A stretch of 64,000 nucleotides of DNA, taken from Hysterangium stoloniferum. Lineage: Eukaryota > Basidiomycota > Agaricomycetes > Hysterangiales > Hysterangiaceae. This document shows, piece after piece, positions 11,294 to 22,202 of this stretch. The notes below the pieces were generated by a model, which had not been told where the DNA came from, did not search any database, and saw only the letters and a program-made list of their open reading frames with translations. Position 1 is the first letter of the stretch; every line of letters begins with the position of its first letter. The stretch covers positions 186,001 through 250,000 of the forward strand of contig WHVD01000019.1 of NCBI GenBank assembly GCA_015178975.1, read 5' to 3'. The position numbers were made by a program, and so were the translations under genes.

Positions 11294-12319
11294 TGTTAAG
11301 ACCTGTGCACAGACTCTGCCTGTGACCTAACTCCTTCTTACCATCTTCTCCTGTTTTGACTCTAGTTACTTTCTCAAGTCATACATATTCCTCTTTGTCC
11401 CAAAACCTGAGGCTTATCCAGAAATAATTTTTTTTCCCTTACCCTGCCTTGGAATCCAAGGCCTCTCTGAAAATATGCTCATCACCAGTATTTCCTTTTA
11501 GGACAATCCTTGTCTCCCAAATGGGACTTTCCTCCGACAATCCTTTGTCCCTAGTTTAGGACTATCTCCAACTATCCAATTATACTGTACCTCACTACTA
11601 GATCCATTTGTCTATGTCTTTGTCCTTGTTTTTAGTTTACCCCTTGTCATCTGATTTGTAGAAGCTACACCTGCTCTTAGTATAAATACTGTGATTATAA
11701 GGGTAACCCCTACTACCTAATATTCACACTAGGCTAGCAGGAGGGAATCTGAAGAGAAACAGTCTAAGGAATTCCTCCTGCAAGGTGTGACACATAGGCA
11801 CCCAGTAGTCTAAAAATAACTCTACCTAATACAGAACAGGGGCCTTTCCCACAATGGAACACTAATGCTGTGAGCTTGTAAGTTAATCACCTACTCCTCA
11901 GAGGCATGTATTAGCCAGAGTAGTTGATATCCACAAGGAGAGGGAAAGTGATGAAAGGCATGGGGTTGGACTGTGGACTCAGGACTTCAATAAGATGAGA
12001 AAATGGTGCCCCTAGGGTCTGTGACAGAGGGTCCCCTGACAGTGATGTAAAGTAGCTGTACTTCAGTTCAAATATTGACTTTGAATCTGGTTTCATTCTC
12101 AGTCTTTCCTAGTCTCCCTAGTCTTTGTCCCCACCCTTTTATCTGAATATACAATAAGTGTCTGTCTGTCTGAAATTAGGATACTGACAGTTCTACAAGG
12201 GTGCAGCACATACATACATAAGCTGAAGCCATAATCCTATCCATCCTTGGCACATGTGCAGCTTTCCCAGTACTTTTCCATAGTCTACCAGGAACCCCTT
12301 GCAAACTCAGTGCTTAACA
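11294..12319 (+). repeat. Solo LTR type I, 5-bp target duplication AGAAG
   Basis: Starts TGTTAAGACC and ends TTAACA, flanked by AGAAG at 11289-11293 and 12320-12324. A TATA-like AGTATAAATACTG lies near 11680. The shared core is present near the 3' end (12206-12236), with a short CATA expansion inside it. Confidence 0.85.
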
Positions 12320-12379
12320 AGAAGGAACTATGCAGCAGACCAGGAGGCCTGCATGTACTTAGTGAGGACATCCAGTTTT

Positions 12380-13913
12380 TGTTATGACCAGAATTCCTGC
12401 CAGACTCCAGGCACTAACTTATATGCACCTGCGCACCAATTGTCAGTTTGCCGGAATTCCCGCCAGACTCCGTACATCAGACTTGTCCATGTTCGACTTT
12501 GTTATGTTCCGTATCAGTCACTGGAATACCCACCGGACTCCATCCCTGTCTATGTCTGACCTCGTCCCACGCATCAGTCACTGGACCCCACTCGGAAAAC
12601 CCATCATCCCTCTAACTGAGCCCCATTGTTACGACCAGAAATCCGGCTGGACTCTGGGCACTAACTTATATGCACCCATCATCAGTTCATCGGAATTCCC
12701 ACCAGACTCCGTACATCAGACTCGTCTACGTTCGTCTTCATTATGTTGTGTTTCAGTCACCGGAAAACCCACCAGACTCCATCTCTGTCTATTTCTGACC
12801 TCATCCCATGCGTCAGTCACTGGACCCCACTCAGTAAAACCCATCACCTCTCTAACAGAGCCCCATTCCCATTTTAGTCAAATGACCTGTCACGATTCGG
12901 ACTCCACTCCTGCTCCATTTCCCGTTATGGTTTATGATTTGTCACTATTCGGACTCCACTCCGTTCTGTCCCATTCCTAACACCAAATTGGTGTTTACTA
13001 TTCCCATTTTATGTTTTGCTCGTGTCGTTTCATTATTACTGGATTCGGTATGACATTTACTCCATGGTCTATTTAAACTGGCAGATGTTGTACATACAAT
13101 CCAGTCAGAAAATCGGCTTAGATTCTCCCCAGTAATCTAATACATTTTCCGCTCTAAAACCTTACTTGAATCACACCGCTCACACTAGTCGGAGCCCATG
13201 GGCTCCGGCGTATCTATCTCTCTCACCAGTCTCGACTCACGACCCATGACCTCCGACTTACGACTCATGACCCACGACCCCCGCCTGGACTCCCTGGGAT
13301 TCCCGTCCACCTGTCTGAAATTGGACTCGACGATCTAGCGAGGGCGCAGCCTATAAGCTGAAGCCAAGTCCTACCGGATATTCCACAGGTTTCTCCGGAG
13401 ACCTGCCCTGTACGTATCCTAACACCCATTCCCATTTTAGTCAAATGACCTGTCATGATTCAGACTCCACTCCCACTCCACTCCTGCTCCATTTCCCGTT
13501 ATGGTTTATGATTTGTCACAATTCAGACTCTGCCCTGTTCCATCCCATTCCTAACACCAAATTTGGTGTTTACTTATCCTGTTTTATGTTTTGCTAGTTT
13601 CATTTCATTATTACTGATTTGGTATGTTATTCATTCCACAGTCTATATAGTCTGGCAGATGTTGTACATACAATCCAGTCAGAAAATCAGCTTAGATTCT
13701 CCCCAGTAATCTAGTACATTTTCTGCTCTAAACTCCTCTCTGAATTACACCGCTCTCACTAGTCAGAGCCCATGGGCTCCGACACATCTATCTCTTAACC
13801 TCTGACTTATTTATCTCGACTCTCCGACCTCTTGACCCATGTAAGCTGAAGCCAAGTCCTACTGGATTTCCCGCAGGTTTCTCCGGAAACCCGCCGTGTA
13901 CATACCCTTAACA
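12380..13913 (+). repeat. Solo LTR type A (outer), target duplication GTTTT
   Basis: Starts TGTTATGACC and ends TTAACA, flanked by GTTTT at 12375-12379 and 13914-13918. It is interrupted by a second A LTR at 12627-13424. The U3 palindrome AACACCAAATTTGGTGTT is perfect at 13553-13570, the TATA region is around 13641-13650, and a CAGAGCCC/GGGCTCCG palindrome lies near 13766-13783. The 3' core is shortened (13839-13860). Confidence 0.92.
12627..13424 (+). repeat. Solo LTR type A nested in an A LTR, target duplication CCCAT
   Basis: Starts TGTTACGACC and ends CCTAACA, flanked by CCCAT at 12622-12626 and 13425-13429. Removing it plus one CCCAT restores the host LTR reading GAGCCCCATTCCCATTTTAG, as found intact at 36940. 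It carries a perfect CGGAGCCCATGGGCTCCG palindrome at 13190-13207 and the shared core at 13340-13371. Confidence 0.95.
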
Positions 13914-14499
13914 GTTTTAAAGATAAATAGAGCTTGGCTTCAAACCTATGTATTGTGCCATTACATAAACTATGAAGAGTTGCATAAATTACCACTCTGT
14001 GTACAAAGAATATTGGCCTAGGGAATTGACTTTAATAGTTCAATTCCCTAGCAGGTCACATCTCAGGAATAAAGAAAGATTTAATTGTGATTGAAAGTAC
14101 TTAAGAGAAGTGCAAAAAGAGCTGTCGATTGATGAATAAGTTTGGACTGATGATATCAAGCTTCAACTATGAAAGTACAAAGCTAAAATGTTCTAAAGTG
14201 AGATCACACATTGAAGCTGCCCTGTGTTAAAGTCTAGGTTTCTAAATGTTAAAGAGGACAGAATTCTGGGGGTCCATAGAGTTAGAATCTACTTAACTGG
14301 GAGGTCTGGTTCTACAGGACAAGTGGAGCTTGGCTTCAATTTATGTGTTGCATCCTTATAAAAACTGTTTGGGTGCTCTGGTATTTTAAAAAAAGCAAGT
14401 AGTATGTAATAGACTAAAGGTCCACACTTAGCTAAATCAACTGGGAGGCCAGAATGCTAAGAGTCAGAGTGATAAGAGTCTCAGCTGGCTGAAGACACC

Positions 14500-15854
14500 T
14501 GTTAAGGAGTGTGTGTGGAGCTTATCAGAGGGTTTCTGGAGAAACCCATGGGAAAGCTGGTAGGACTTGGCTTCAGCTTATAGGCTGCACCTTCACAAGA
14601 TCATGGCATCCAATTTCAGACAGATAGGAATCCCAGGGAGTCCAGGAGTAGTTGGTGGGTCGAGAGGTCGGAGGGTCATTTGTGGGCATCCTGCAGAGGT
14701 CGAGGGGTTGGGTGGTGATGGGTTGGAGGTTGAGTGATAGATAGGTCGGAGCCCACGGGCTCTGATGAGGTAATTAGCAGTGTGTTTCAAAGAGAGGGAT
14801 AGTGTTACAACTGGAATTCCTGCTGGACTCTGGGCACTAACGTATATGCACCCACACCCTATATGCACCAATTGTCAGTTTACCGGAATTCCCACCAGAC
14901 TCTGTACATCAGACTTGTCCATGTTTGACTTCGTTACTCCGTGTATCAGTCACCGGAATACCCACTGGACTCTGTCCCTGTCTATGTCTGACTCTGTCCC
15001 ATGCATCAGTCACCAGACCCTGCTCAGAAAACCCATCATCTCTCTAACTGAGCCCCATTCCCATTATAGTCAATGACCTGTCACGATTCAGACTCCACTT
15101 CCATTCTGTCCCATTCCTAACACCAAGTTTGGTGTTTACTTATCTCATTTTATGTTTGCTAGTTTCATTTTCATTATTACTGGATTTGGTATGTTATTCA
15201 TTCCACAGTCTATATAGTCTGGCAGATGTTGTACATACAATGCAGTCAGAAAATCAGCTTAGATTCTCCCCAGTAATCTAGTACATTTTCTGCTTTAAAC
15301 TCCTCTTTGAATTACACCGCTCTCACTAGTCGGAGCCCATGAGCTCCGACACATCTATCACTCAACCTCTGACTTATCTTTCTTGACTCCTCAACCTCTT
15401 ATGTATGCACCCTTAACAGATAGAGTGGAAAATGTACTGAGATTACTGGGGGGAATATAAGCTGATTTTCTGACTGGATTGTATGTACAACATCTGCCAG
15501 ACTATATAAACAACAAATTAGGTGTTAGGAGTGGAACGGAACAGGGGCGGAGTCCGAAATGTGACAGGTCACTAGACCATAATGGGGATGGGGCTCAGTT
15601 AGAGAGCTGACAGGTTTTCTGAGTGGGGTCCAGTTGACTGATGCATGGGACAGGGTCGGAGATAGACAGGTACGACATGTGTGGGTCCCGGTGGGTATTC
15701 CAGTGACTGATTTGTGAGACAACTAAGGTCAGACATGGGCAGGTTTGTCATCTGGGTCCCAGCAGGTATTCCGGTTAACTGATAACTAGTGCGTAAAGGG
15801 TGTGGGTGCCTATAGGGTAGTGCCCAGAGTCTGGTGGATTTTCTGGTCATAACA
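14500..15854 (-). repeat. Solo LTR type A (middle layer) inside type F
   Basis: Minus-strand A LTR from TGTTAAGG at 14500 to GGTCATAACA at 15854. Flanks ACACC and ACCCC match at 4 of 5 bases. The shared core is at 14564-14592, and the CGG-type palindrome near 14743 has lost one CCG. It is interrupted by the LTR at 14803-15418. Confidence 0.85.
14803..15418 (+). repeat. Solo LTR type A (innermost), target duplication GATAG
   Basis: Starts TGTTACAACTGG and ends CCTTAACA, flanked by GATAG at 14798-14802 and 15419-15423. Opposite in orientation to its host LTR. The 3' portion between the palindrome (about 15332) and the end is deleted, so this copy lacks the shared core. Confidence 0.92.
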
Positions 15855-16028
15855 ACCCCTTGAAGAGGATTAAGTAAAGATTAGGGGAAATTATGTTGAT
15901 ATTGAACTAAAGAACTGTAATGTACAAGATGAGAGTTTTACACTAAAGTGAGACAGATGATCAGGAGGCTAATCACAGAGGTAAGAAGACAAATGGATCA
16001 AAGGAAGCAAGTGATGGAATGGAGGAAT

Positions 16029-16216
16029 TGTTAGGATCCCAATTGTTTTGGACCCCTGCAAGCTGCTTTAGCCATAACCCTCCATCATCCCATTATTGGT
16101 ACCCCCACTCATGGTGGCATAGCTCATGGCACCCCTGACACTTGTTTCTTTGTATCTCAGCACCTTAGCCATCTGTCCCACCTCCATTCCATTCACTCCC
16201 TGTCACCACTTCCATG
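16029..16216 (+). repeat. LTR type F, 5' part, cut by a Tc1 element
   Basis: Starts TGTTAGGATCCC. It ends where a Tc1 element is inserted at a TA and resumes briefly after 18588. Confidence 0.7.
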
Positions 16217-16542
16217 TACAGTGACCCAAAAATGCATCCAGATGTTTGGTGAAATTGAAAAGAGGGTTCACAGCTCCAGAAATAAAATAGATAAAAATCA
16301 GAAAAAAAGTCAGAAGTAAGAGGTATACATCTGACCTATATGATGACATAAGCATAACATATAGGTCATAGCTTTCCTTATCAGGAGAGTAAAAAATGAA
16401 CAATGGATATAATGCATCCAGATGCTTTTTTTTTTGCTCTGTCAACTGATACATAAAACTCAACTAAGGTTCATATGACTGTGGGAATTTCTGGTTAGGT
16501 TCAACAAGGTCATATGACCACATGTTTGAATAACACATTTAT

Positions 16543-18354
16543 ATGAACCTTTGCCTCATTTCACCCTCCCACCACATTATAAAGAAGCACTCTGCTGAAA
16601 TAAGACTCTCTGTCATTTCCCTTCTCCAGAAGGGTCACTCCTGCAGAATAATTGCTTCTAAACTCCATATTGGGCACTCTACAGTATCAGAAATTCACTC
16701 CCAACTCCCTGGTCCACTTACAACACCTTCCAGAGGTTGTCCTCCCAAGCTCTCCCCCAGGGATTGTTAAGAACAGAGAACTGACTAATGTTGGTAGACC
16801 GATGAGGACTGAGTGGAAGGACTTGGCTTCAGCTTATATGCTGCACCCTTGCAAATTACTGTTGGGTGTCCTTAAATTTCGGGCAGGCAGAAAACTAGAC
16901 CTGTTGACTAGTCCTCTCAGTAAGTCACCAATTGGAAGCCAAAGGATTAGTTGAGGGTCGGGTTGAAGGGTTGGGAACTGAGAGTTGGAAACTGAGAGTG
17001 TGCGAGTGCAAGCAGAGGCAGAGAGTGGGATATTTAGAGTGAGACTATGAGAGTTGTTTAGGAGTGTTCTGAGTCGATATTCTGATTGCCTTGTAGCTAC
17101 ATTACAGTTGGACTTAAATACTAGTTATCAGCATCTCGAAATACTAACTAAGGTAAGAACAGGAATGTCCAATTAGTGACAAATAAATTTGACTAGGAAC
17201 TGGAAGGTTACAATAAGATTGGAGGCTGTGATTAACTGAGAGTGGGATTATGAGAAAAGGGAATAGTCCAAGAGCTACAAGTATATATGGGCATATGTGA
17301 AACATAGGGTAGGATGGATCATCATAATAAAAGGGGATGTATCAAAGCATAACCAGATGGTATGAGTATAACTTGACAGGGGTGTAAATGGGGTTTGATT
17401 GCTGTGAAGGGATATGTCGGTGTTGGTATACCAATGGTTGCTGATACGATGGCTTGCTCTGTAACTTGAAATGTAGGTAGACAATAGTATCATCAGGGAC
17501 CGTCAGGTTGCAACATGGTCATAACAGGGATCATCACCACCTAGCTCATTCTATCACCTCTGGACAGGTTGTTAATGCCTCCCAGGCCAAGTCCCACCTC
17601 TCCCTCAATGTCTGCACACAGACAATTCACAATGCATTGAAGAAAGAGAATCTGAAGGCTGTGGTAAAGGCCAAAGACCCTTCTTGCTTCTTGACACATC
17701 AAGGCTCAATATGAGTTTGCTGTCAAGTACCAGCATTGGACTAAGGAGGACTGGTTTAGGATTATCTTCTCAGATGAGACCAAAATCAATCATTTGGGCT
17801 CTGATGGGAGGTTGTAGGTGTGGAAAAGACCAAGTTCTGCACTCACTCAGCAGCATATCAATGGAACTATCAAATTTGGAGGGGGGAATCTGATGATTTG
17901 GGGATCCATGACAGTACATGGTGTGGGGTACATGTGTAAGGTAGATGGGAGGATGGATGGGAGATGTACAGGGACATATTGGAGGACTATATCTTTAAAA
18001 CAGTGGAGTATTATAGGATGGAGAGGGAAAGGTTTGTCTTCCAGCAGGACAATGACCCTAAACACACTTGGAAGTTGGCCAAGGATTGGCTCAAGGACCA
18101 TCAGGTGGAGGTTTTAGACTGGCCTGCACAGTTTCCAGACCTGAATCCAATAGAACACTTATGGTGAGAATTGAAGAGAAGGCTTGGAACATACCCTGAA
18201 GCACCCAAGAGCATGTTGGAGCTCTGGGAGAGGGTGGAGGTGGAATGGGTGAGTATTCCAAGGGATAAATGCCTTGAATTGATCAAGAGCATGTCTAGAA
18301 GGGTTGCTGCAGTGCTAAAGGCCAAGGGGGGATACACTAAATACTGAAACTGGT
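16543..18354 (+). pseudogene. Tc1 transposase, split by an LTR and frameshifted
   Basis: The N-terminal part (16543-16764) shows a helix-turn-helix (SVISLLQKGHSCRIIASKLH). Coding resumes at 17532 after the inserted D LTR (HHHLAHSITSGQVV). The catalytic core follows in several frames: FSDETKINHLGSDGR (first Asp), VFQQDNDPKHT (second Asp) and [11 protein letters not shown] (Glu), fitting a DD34E-type transposase. The C-terminus SRRVAAVLKAKGGYTKY is near 18300-18345. Multiple frame changes and a stop after HLW make it non-functional. Confidence 0.88.
16765..17526 (-). repeat. Solo LTR type D inside the Tc1 transposase, target duplication GGGAT
   Basis: From TGTTAAG at 16765 to CATAACA at 17526, flanked by GGGAT at 16760-16764 and 17527-17531. 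The shared core lies at 16819-16850 on the minus strand. Confidence 0.93.
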
Positions 18355-18588
18355 AAAAACTGGTAGTTAATTGTAAGAGCAAAAACTGTCCAGATGCACC
18401 ATGTCCATTGTTCATTTTTTACTCCCTTGATAAGGAAAGCTATGATGCCATGCTTATGTCATCATATAGGTCAGATGTATACCTCTTACTTATGATTTTT
18501 TTTTGATTTTTTTCTATTTTATATCTGGAGCTGTGAACCCCTCTTTCCAATTTCACCGAACATCCAGATGCTTTTTTAGGTCACTGTA

Positions 18589-19160
18589 GATATGTCCATT
18601 GAGTCAGATAAAACCTTGAGAGTCTTGAGACCAATGTGGTTGATCAGGATCTTTAGGAATAACACTAGTCCAGAAGATGGTTCAGAACCTGATACTGTAT
18701 CTGGAAAATACTCCATGGAGTTCCCAGGAATGGATCTTCACACCCACTTCCTTGATTGGCCTTCTGATCATCTGTCATACTTTGGTATAAAAACCCTATC
18801 ATGTATGCTATAGTTCTTCAGTTCAAATATTGACTTAGATTACCCCTTTTGTGTTTAACCCCCTTTGCTTGCTCCTCATACTCTTGAAGGTGTCATTTCT
18901 TATCCTCACAACCATTAGCATTTCAGTCTTTTGGTTGATTCAGCTATGTAAGTGTCATCTTCAGTCTAAAATTGTACTATTTGCTCTTCCCAAAATACCA
19001 GAGCACCCTAACAGTCCTAACAGTTCATGTGAGGGTGCAACACATAAGTTGAAGCCAAGCTCCACTTGATTTGTAGAACTGGACCTCCTGGTTGAGTACA
19101 AAATACCCATTGGCCCTCCAGCATCACTCCCCCTTTGTCTTTAGACCTTAGATCTTAACA
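18589..19160 (+). repeat. Element debris and LTR type F 3' part
   Basis: 18661-18735 matches 30597-30655 and 19953-20035 in inverted orientation (around ACTCCATGGAG...GATACTGTATC) and looks like internal 3' region of a retroelement. From about 18736 to 19160 an F LTR lacking its start runs to GATCTTAACA, with the shared core at 19031-19062. Confidence 0.6.
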
Positions 19161-20126
19161 AAATGAGCATATCACCTAGTTGAGACTACTGCAGGCTAAA
19201 TGATATTTGGCAGTAAGCTGGTTGCTGAAAATAACTGTACTACTTCAATCTGATGACAGGTATGGCTGCACCAAATACTTGAACACAGTTTATTGTAGTT
19301 TTTGTGTCATTTAGCCAACTGTCTAACTAGCAAGGATTATTGCAAAGTGGCCTGTTCTGAACTGCAAGATTGGGCATAGTGTTACACCTTTGCTCAGAAC
19401 CCTGAAGGATGCTGAGGCACCTGACATCACTCCACATCATTGGATTCCCATCAGATACTGGATCTCCTTTTTGGGCTGGTTCCTTATGTCCCAATTAGTA
19501 TGACCTGTATGACCAGTTATGTTACAGTATGTCCTTTCATCCTCATATGTATTTCCCGAATATTGGAAACCCACACCTAGTATATTTTCCTAATAGTGAT
19601 AGTCTTTGTTCTATTTTAGGTAGTTTCCTTGTCTCCACATTAGTATATTCAGATGCCGGAAATCTGTATATATACTGAACTGTAAAATAGTTACAGGGCA
19701 ATCAGAATATCAACTAAGTTACTAGTTCTTCACTCTTCTCTCAGACTTCTGATCTTCTCTCCCTCTCCCTCTCTCTCTGCCCTCATTCCATCTGGGGACC
19801 TGACAGTTCAACCACTGTTCGGATTCCTGATCATTAAGTTCTCGTATGTTTGAAATTTAAGGACCACTGACAGTAAACCTTGCAAGGGTGCAGCACACAA
19901 GCTGAAGCCACATCCTTCCACTTGGACCCCATCAGACTTCCAACCTCACTGTCAAGACCCATTCCTGGGAACTCCATGGAGTATCCTTTGGATATTATAT
20001 TAGGTTCTTAACCATCTTCCAGACCACTATCAAGATCTGGAATCTACCAGAACCTGACCCTCATCCCTCAAGTACCCTTTGACTCACATCCCATTCTGTC
20101 AGTCCACCCCCTGACTAGGCACCTTC
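19161..20126 (+). repeat. Type D LTR fragment and retroelement 3' flank
   Basis: 19161-19500 holds nothing I recognise. A D-like LTR fragment covers about 19520-19955, with the core at 19884-19911 and a pyrimidine run CTCTCCCTCTCC near 19755. 19956-20126 matches 30640-30750 (around ATCAAGATCTGGAATC) and directly precedes the E LTR, as a 3' untranslated region would. Confidence 0.5.
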
Positions 20127-20525
20127 TGTTATGACCTGGAAAACCCGCCAGACTCCGGACTCCACCCTATATACACCCGACACTCTGTATCTCACAGACC
20201 AGTCACCAGACTCTGACCAGACTCCCATAACCCCTCTAACAGAGCATAGAACCCTGCTCCCATTATGGTTCCATGACCTGTCATGATTTGTCTGTGTCTC
20301 ATGCACCAGTCCTCGGACTCCTCCAGACCTGCAAATCAACCTATTTATACCTAACTCTCTATACCTATCACTAAACTCCAACTAGACTCCCAAAACCCCT
20401 CTAACAAAACCCCATTCCCATTATGATCTAATAACCTATCATATTTCAAACCCTACTCCCATTCCATTCCATCCCTAATTCCCAGTTTGGTATTTATTTG
20501 TTTCATTTTATGTTTAATAGTTCTG

Positions 20526-21267
20526 TGTTATGACCATGTTACAACCCGATGGTCCCCGAGGTTATCGCCACCTATCGATGATTCAAGTCATCATTCAAGT
20601 CCTCACATTGGAAACCATTGGTTTCCCAATGCTGACATATGCCTTTGTGGTGATCAAACTCCATTTACACCCCCGTCAAAATATACTCGTGCTATCTGGT
20701 TAAACTCTGATACGTCCCTTTTTATTATGATGATCTGTTCTACTCTATGTTTCACATATGTCTATATATACTTGTAACCCTCGGACTATTTCCTTTTCTC
20801 GTAACCCTGCTCTCAGTTATCTCACGGCCTCTGAACTAATTGTAACCTTCCCGTTCCTAGTCAAGCTTATTTGTCAATACTGTTTTCTGCTCTTCTCCTA
20901 GTTAGTATTTTCTAGACGCTGAATATTCGTATATGAACCTGCTGTAGTTGTAGTTATTAGGCAATCAGAATATCAACTCAGAATACCCTCTTACACCTCT
21001 AGAAGTCTCATACTAAGTACTCCACTATCCACCTTCACATGCGCTCACCCACTCTCAGATTCCAACCCTTTGGCCCAACACTCGACTTATCCTTCGGTCC
21101 CGATCGGTAACTCGCTGAGAGGAATTCGTTAGGGCTAGTCTTTGCCCGTCTGAAATTTAAAGACACCTGATGGATAATTGTGAGGGTGCAGCACATAAGC
21201 TGAAGCCAAGTCCTTCCAATCGGTCCCCGTGGGCCTACCAACATTAGTCAGTTTTCAGTTCTTAACA
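20526..21267 (+). repeat. Solo LTR type D nested in E, target duplication TTCTG
   Basis: Starts TGTTATGACCATG and ends CTTAACA, flanked by TTCTG at 20521-20525 and 21268-21272. The shared core lies at 21182-21213. Confidence 0.95.
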
Positions 21268-21362
21268 TTCTGCCCCTTATTAATACTGGATTTGGTATTA
21301 TTACATTTCACAGTCTATATAAGTCTCCTATATTCATGTACTTAGAATCCAGTTTGAATCTC

Positions 21363-21850
21363 GAACAAGTTACACTCTCAAACCAGTTACACTCTCAAAC
21401 CAGTTACACTCTCAAACCAGTTACACTCTCAAACCAGTTACACTCTCAAACCAGTTACACTCTCAAACCAGTTACACTCTCAAACCAGTTACACTCTCAA
21501 ACCAGTTACACTCTCAAACCAGTTACACTCTCAAACCAGTTACACTCTCAAACCAGTTACACTCTCAAACCAGTTACACTCTCAAACCAGTTACACTCTC
21601 AAACCAGTTACACTCTCAAACCAGTTACACTCTCAAACCAGTTACACTCTCAAACCAGTTACACTCTCAAACCAGTTACACTCTCAAACCAGTTACACTC
21701 TCAAACCAGTTACACTCTCAAACCAGTTACACTCTCAAACCAGTTACACTCTCAAACCAGTTACACTCTCAAACCAGTTACACTCTCAAACCAGTTACAC
21801 TCTCAAACCAGTTACACTCTCAAACCAGTTACACTCTCAAACAAGTTACA
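21363..21850 (+). repeat. 17-bp minisatellite, about 28 near-perfect copies
   Basis: Unit CAAACCAGTTACACTCT repeated head to tail with no visible variation except at both edges (CGAACAAGTTACACTCT and CAAACAAGTTACACCCT). It lies downstream of the TATA box in the E LTR, where the other E copy (around 50000-50070) has only one or two diverged units. The reading frame across it is repeat-derived. Confidence 0.97.
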
Positions 21851-22202
21851 CCCTGACTACATCCTGATCCAGTCTCAACTCCTCTTGTCTGTCTGCATGC
21901 TCAATTCCCAGAACTCCCACAGGAACTCCAGAATCTACATCTTCCTTGTATGCATTCTGTCAGCTCAAAATATGGACACCCAAATGAGTGTACGAGCACA
22001 GCACATAAGCTGAAGCCAAGTCCATTACTCTCTGGTAATTATTCTGATACACTCCATTGTACTAATGTCCCCAGAAACTCCCCAGACTTATTACCTGGGG
22101 ACTCCATGGGACATTTCCCAGAAGAAAGTGTGTTCAGAATAAATTACTGGAAATCTCCATGGGACATCCTTGGAACTTATCCCTTGTGTTCAGAACTTAA
22201 CA

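Larger units (their letters stand above)
13914..16028 (-). repeat. Type F LTR remnants interrupted by nested A LTRs
   Basis: F-type minus-strand sequence at about 13914-14499 (core-like motifs at 13931-13962 and 14326-14356) resumes at 15855-16028 after an inserted A LTR. The rejoined sequence around GAAGACACC/TTGAAGAGG resembles the F copy at 43670. Two F fragments are probably abutted here. Confidence 0.65.
16219..18586 (+). mobile_element. Tc1/mariner element with about 200-bp terminal inverted repeats
   Basis: Bounded by CAGTGACC...GGTCACTG with TA at 16217-16218 and 18587-18588. The left end (16219 to about 16420) and the inverted right end (about 18385-18586) match over roughly 200 bp with few differences. 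An inner inverted copy of the end motif (GCATCCAGATG) lies near 16413. Without the inserted LTR it is about 1.6 kb, the usual Tc1 size. Confidence 0.93.
20127..22202 (+). repeat. LTR type E with internal minisatellite and nested D LTR
   Basis: Starts TGTTATGACCTGG and ends CAGAACTTAACA. The order of blocks matches the minus-strand E copy at 49664-50721: TATA (GTCTATATAAG near 21314), then the leader, then the core at 21993-22023. It is interrupted by a D LTR at 20526-21267. Flanking 5-mers CCTTC and CTCAC differ, consistent with being the 3' LTR of a once longer element. Confidence 0.8.

Noticed and set aside
12384-12980. 198-residue frame
   Set aside because: It runs across the boundary of two nested A LTRs. 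Similar frames recur in every A LTR (31484, 36797, 60496) and follow repeat sequence, not a protein.
21363-21850. CRISPR-like array
   Set aside because: Tandem 17-bp units without unique spacers, in a eukaryotic LTR.
21336-22013. 225-residue open frame with a perfect 17-residue repeat
   Set aside because: It is the 17-bp minisatellite read in frame inside an E LTR. The period not being a multiple of three makes the 17-residue cycle, and the frame has no flanking coding logic.
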